Origin: Uloborus plumipes
Lineage: Eukaryota; Arthropoda; Arachnida; Araneae; Uloboridae
NCBI GenBank assembly: GCA_038373865.1
Contig: JAXGGA010002022.1
Span: 62,001 to 126,000 of the forward strand
Length of the DNA: 64,000 nucleotides
Reading direction: 5' to 3'
The position numbers were made by a program, and so were the translations under genes. Shown here in pieces: positions 62,262 through 64,000 of this stretch. The notes beneath the pieces are model-generated. The model searched no databases. It saw only the letters and a program-made list of their open reading frames with translations, and was not told the DNA's origin. The first letter of the stretch is position 1. Every line of letters begins with the position of its first letter.

Positions 62262-62306
62262 CTCTTTAGCACTTAGAGCTGATTTCGAAAAGCAAAATAT
62301 GCCCCT
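62262..62306 (-). CDS. Weak candidate upstream exon of the coiled-coil gene
   Basis: On the minus strand an open segment ends at a good GTATGT donor after ...CTA AGT GCT AAA GAG, in phase 0 as exon 1 requires. It would encode about 15 residues (RGIFCFSKSALSAKE). The acceptor (CATCTGATGAG) is poor, so this may be chance. Confidence 0.2.
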
Positions 62307-62659
62307 CTCATCAGATGAAATAGACACGTAAAAAGTAATTAACGAATAAATAAAGTTTTGTCACACCTTTTAAAGAGTGTAACTGTTACAGTTCCTCCGT
62401 AGAAAAAATCCTCCATCGTTTTCAAAATAATAATAACAATAATAATACTAATAATTAAAAAAAATAAATAAATAAAAGTACAAAGATCATCAAAACACAT
62501 TTTGTCAAAGAAAGAAAAAAAAAGAAAAAGAAAAAAAAACTCGTCCGTTAATAAAATGTCTGGAATTTCACTTTTAATCCGTTGCCAGTTGTTAAATATA
62601 AATAAAGAATAAAATGTTCTCGTGAATGAAAAATTTTTGTTACAAAAAAAATTGTCTGC

Positions 62660-62662
<3 letters not shown>

Positions 62663-62696
<34 letters not shown>

Positions 62697-62700
62697 ATAA
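62663..62700. repeat. AAT microsatellite
   Basis: About ten ATA/AAT units in a row, followed by an A-rich stretch. Confidence 0.9.
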
Positions 62701-62921
62701 AACAAATGAATAAATAAACAAAAAATCGTCTGCACGTTCAGTCATTTATTTTCTGAGCCTGCATTTCCGCCATGTTCGCGGAGTCGGAGTCGGAATCAGA
62801 GTCCTCACAGAGGATTACTCAGAAAAGTACTTTACAAACATTATTTATCAAAACCATTTTCTTACAAAGTTAGTTTGAAGGAAATCCGACTTTAAGTTCA
62901 GGATCAACATTTAACTTAAAT

Positions 62922-64000
62922 TCCCCGTAGACGCTAATGTTAATTTTTTTTTCTGAACGGTTCACTGTTGAACGAAAAATGGTTTAAACCAAAAAGCGAA
63001 ATATGGGAAAGTATGGGAAAGCCTCTCCGAGATCTTTCAAACAAAAAAAAGTTTATTCCATTCGGACGGTTCACTCAAAAGTTATTAGTTGGGGAAAGGT
63101 TGCTTGAACGGTTCAATGTTGAACGAAAAATTGTTCAAATCGGAAATGTAGATACGGGAATGAAGTATACTTGATGAGATATTTCGAACAAAAAAAAGTT
63201 TGTTCAAATCGGATTGTTCACTCAAAAGTTAGCATCGCGGGATAGGTTGTTTGAACGGTTCAAAGTTGAACCAAAAATTGTTCAAACCGAAAAATCAAAT
63301 ATGGGAATGAGTTGTACTCGCCGAAATCTTTCCAACAAAAGAAAGTTTGTTCAAATCGGAATGTTCATTCAAAAGTTATTAGGGGGGAAAGGTTGCTTGA
63401 ACGGTTCAATGTTGAACCAAAAATGTTCAAATTGAAAATTTAAATACGGTAATATAGTATCCTTGCCGAGATGCTTCGAACAAAAAAAAGTTTGTTTAAA
63501 TCGGACTGTTCATTCAAAAGTTATTAGGGGTGACAGCTTGTTTGAACGGTTCAATGTTGAACGAAACATTGTTCAAATCGAAAATGTAGATACGGGAATG
63601 AAGTATCCTTGAAAAGATCTTTCGAACAAAAAAAAGTTTGCTCAAATCGGACTGTTCATTCAAAAGTTAGCATCGCGGGACAGGTTGTTTGAACGGTTCA
63701 AAGTTGAACCAAAAATTGTTCAAATCGAAAAATCAAATATGGGAATGAGCTGTACTCGGCGAGATCTTTCCAAAAAAAAAAAAAAAGTTTATTCAAATCG
63801 GAATGTTCATTCAAAAGTTATTAAGGGGGGGGGGGGGGCAGACGACCGACACACCAATACCCCATCTCAATACCCTACTTTCCAATTTTTAATTTTCATA
63901 TGTTAATTTTACGTTTTTGTTTCTTTTTGACTTTTTTTGGACTTGGCGATATTTTTGGAATTTCCCCGTAGGCGCTAATGTTAAATTTTTTTCTGAACGG
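62922..64000 (+). repeat. Tandem array, period about 147 bp, continuing past the window edge
   Basis: The phrase CGGTTCAATGTTGAAC and its variants begins at 62959, 63109, 63256, 63402, 63547 and 63694, giving spacings of 150, 147, 146, 145 and 147. Each unit also has AAAGTTTGTTCAAATCGG and GTTCATTCAAAAGTTATTA. A block CCCCGTAG-CGCTAATGTTAA, followed by TTTTTTTCTGAACGG, occurs before the first unit (62924-62960) and again at the right edge (63964-64000). The array therefore appears to be one unit of a higher-order repeat of about 1.04 kb. Confidence 0.9.

Noticed and set aside
62922..64000. CRISPR array
   Set aside because: The repeat has a regular period, but the whole 147 bp unit is repeated without distinct spacers, and the DNA is eukaryotic.
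60038..64000. CM1 domain exon that would prove a centrosomin identity
   Set aside because: I searched the minus strand for the conserved CM1-type motif and saw none in this window.

Overview
This is an AT-rich, intron-rich eukaryotic window (no operons, GT-AG introns, homopolymer and TA tracts) that looks like arthropod nuclear DNA. The mix of CR1-like LINE, RNase-H LINE, Helitron, Tc1/mariner and hAT copies would suit a spider or other arachnid. That placement is inference; no marker gene fixes the species.

One host gene dominates the window. It lies on the minus strand and runs from an internal exon at 60037 down to a stop codon at 6811-6813. I could chain 21 exons, every junction phase-compatible, giving 8841 coding bases: 2946 residues plus the stop. 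The true N-terminus lies beyond the first recognised exon, probably outside the window. The protein is a very long coiled-coil protein with one 4.2 kb exon (21853-26038), a Ser/Thr-rich section made of seven copies of a 45-residue repeat (44587-45522), a basic Ser-Pro-rich exon and a short coiled-coil tail. The architecture suggests a centrosomal or Golgi scaffold, with centrosomin/CDK5RAP2-myomegalin or pericentrin-like as candidates. No diagnostic domain (CM1 or PACT) is visible, so the family is not assigned.

Introns make up about 44 kb of the 53 kb gene span and are packed with transposons. From low to high coordinates: a 5'-truncated CR1-like LINE just past the gene (5005-6229); two Helitrons in tandem (8292-10572), the second carrying a hAT MITE; a small pogo-like MITE (10978-11145); a 2.37 kb foldback with 1.14 kb arms (17890-20257); a MITE with 10-11 bp duplications (21212-21507, second copy at 57652-57908); a 2.8 kb non-autonomous hAT element (27490-30330); an RNase-H LINE remnant (30990-32230); a second tandem Helitron pair (37377-39867) whose start is split by an intact 1218 bp Tc1-like transposon (37857-39074); a 1.7 kb element with inverted ends (40086-41812); TA-flanked MITEs (43237-43491, 47267-47441); a cluster at 55.6-59.9 kb with a tRNA-derived SINE, duplicated repeats and another hAT element; an RTE-like repeat at 61-62 kb; and a 147 bp-period tandem repeat at the right edge (62922-64000).

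The only intact transposon gene is the Tc1-like transposase, with catalytic spacing DD36E. The LINE and Helitron coding remnants carry stops or frameshifts. The most unusual structures are the two independent tandem Helitron pairs, the giant foldback, the coding minisatellite and the right-edge tandem array.
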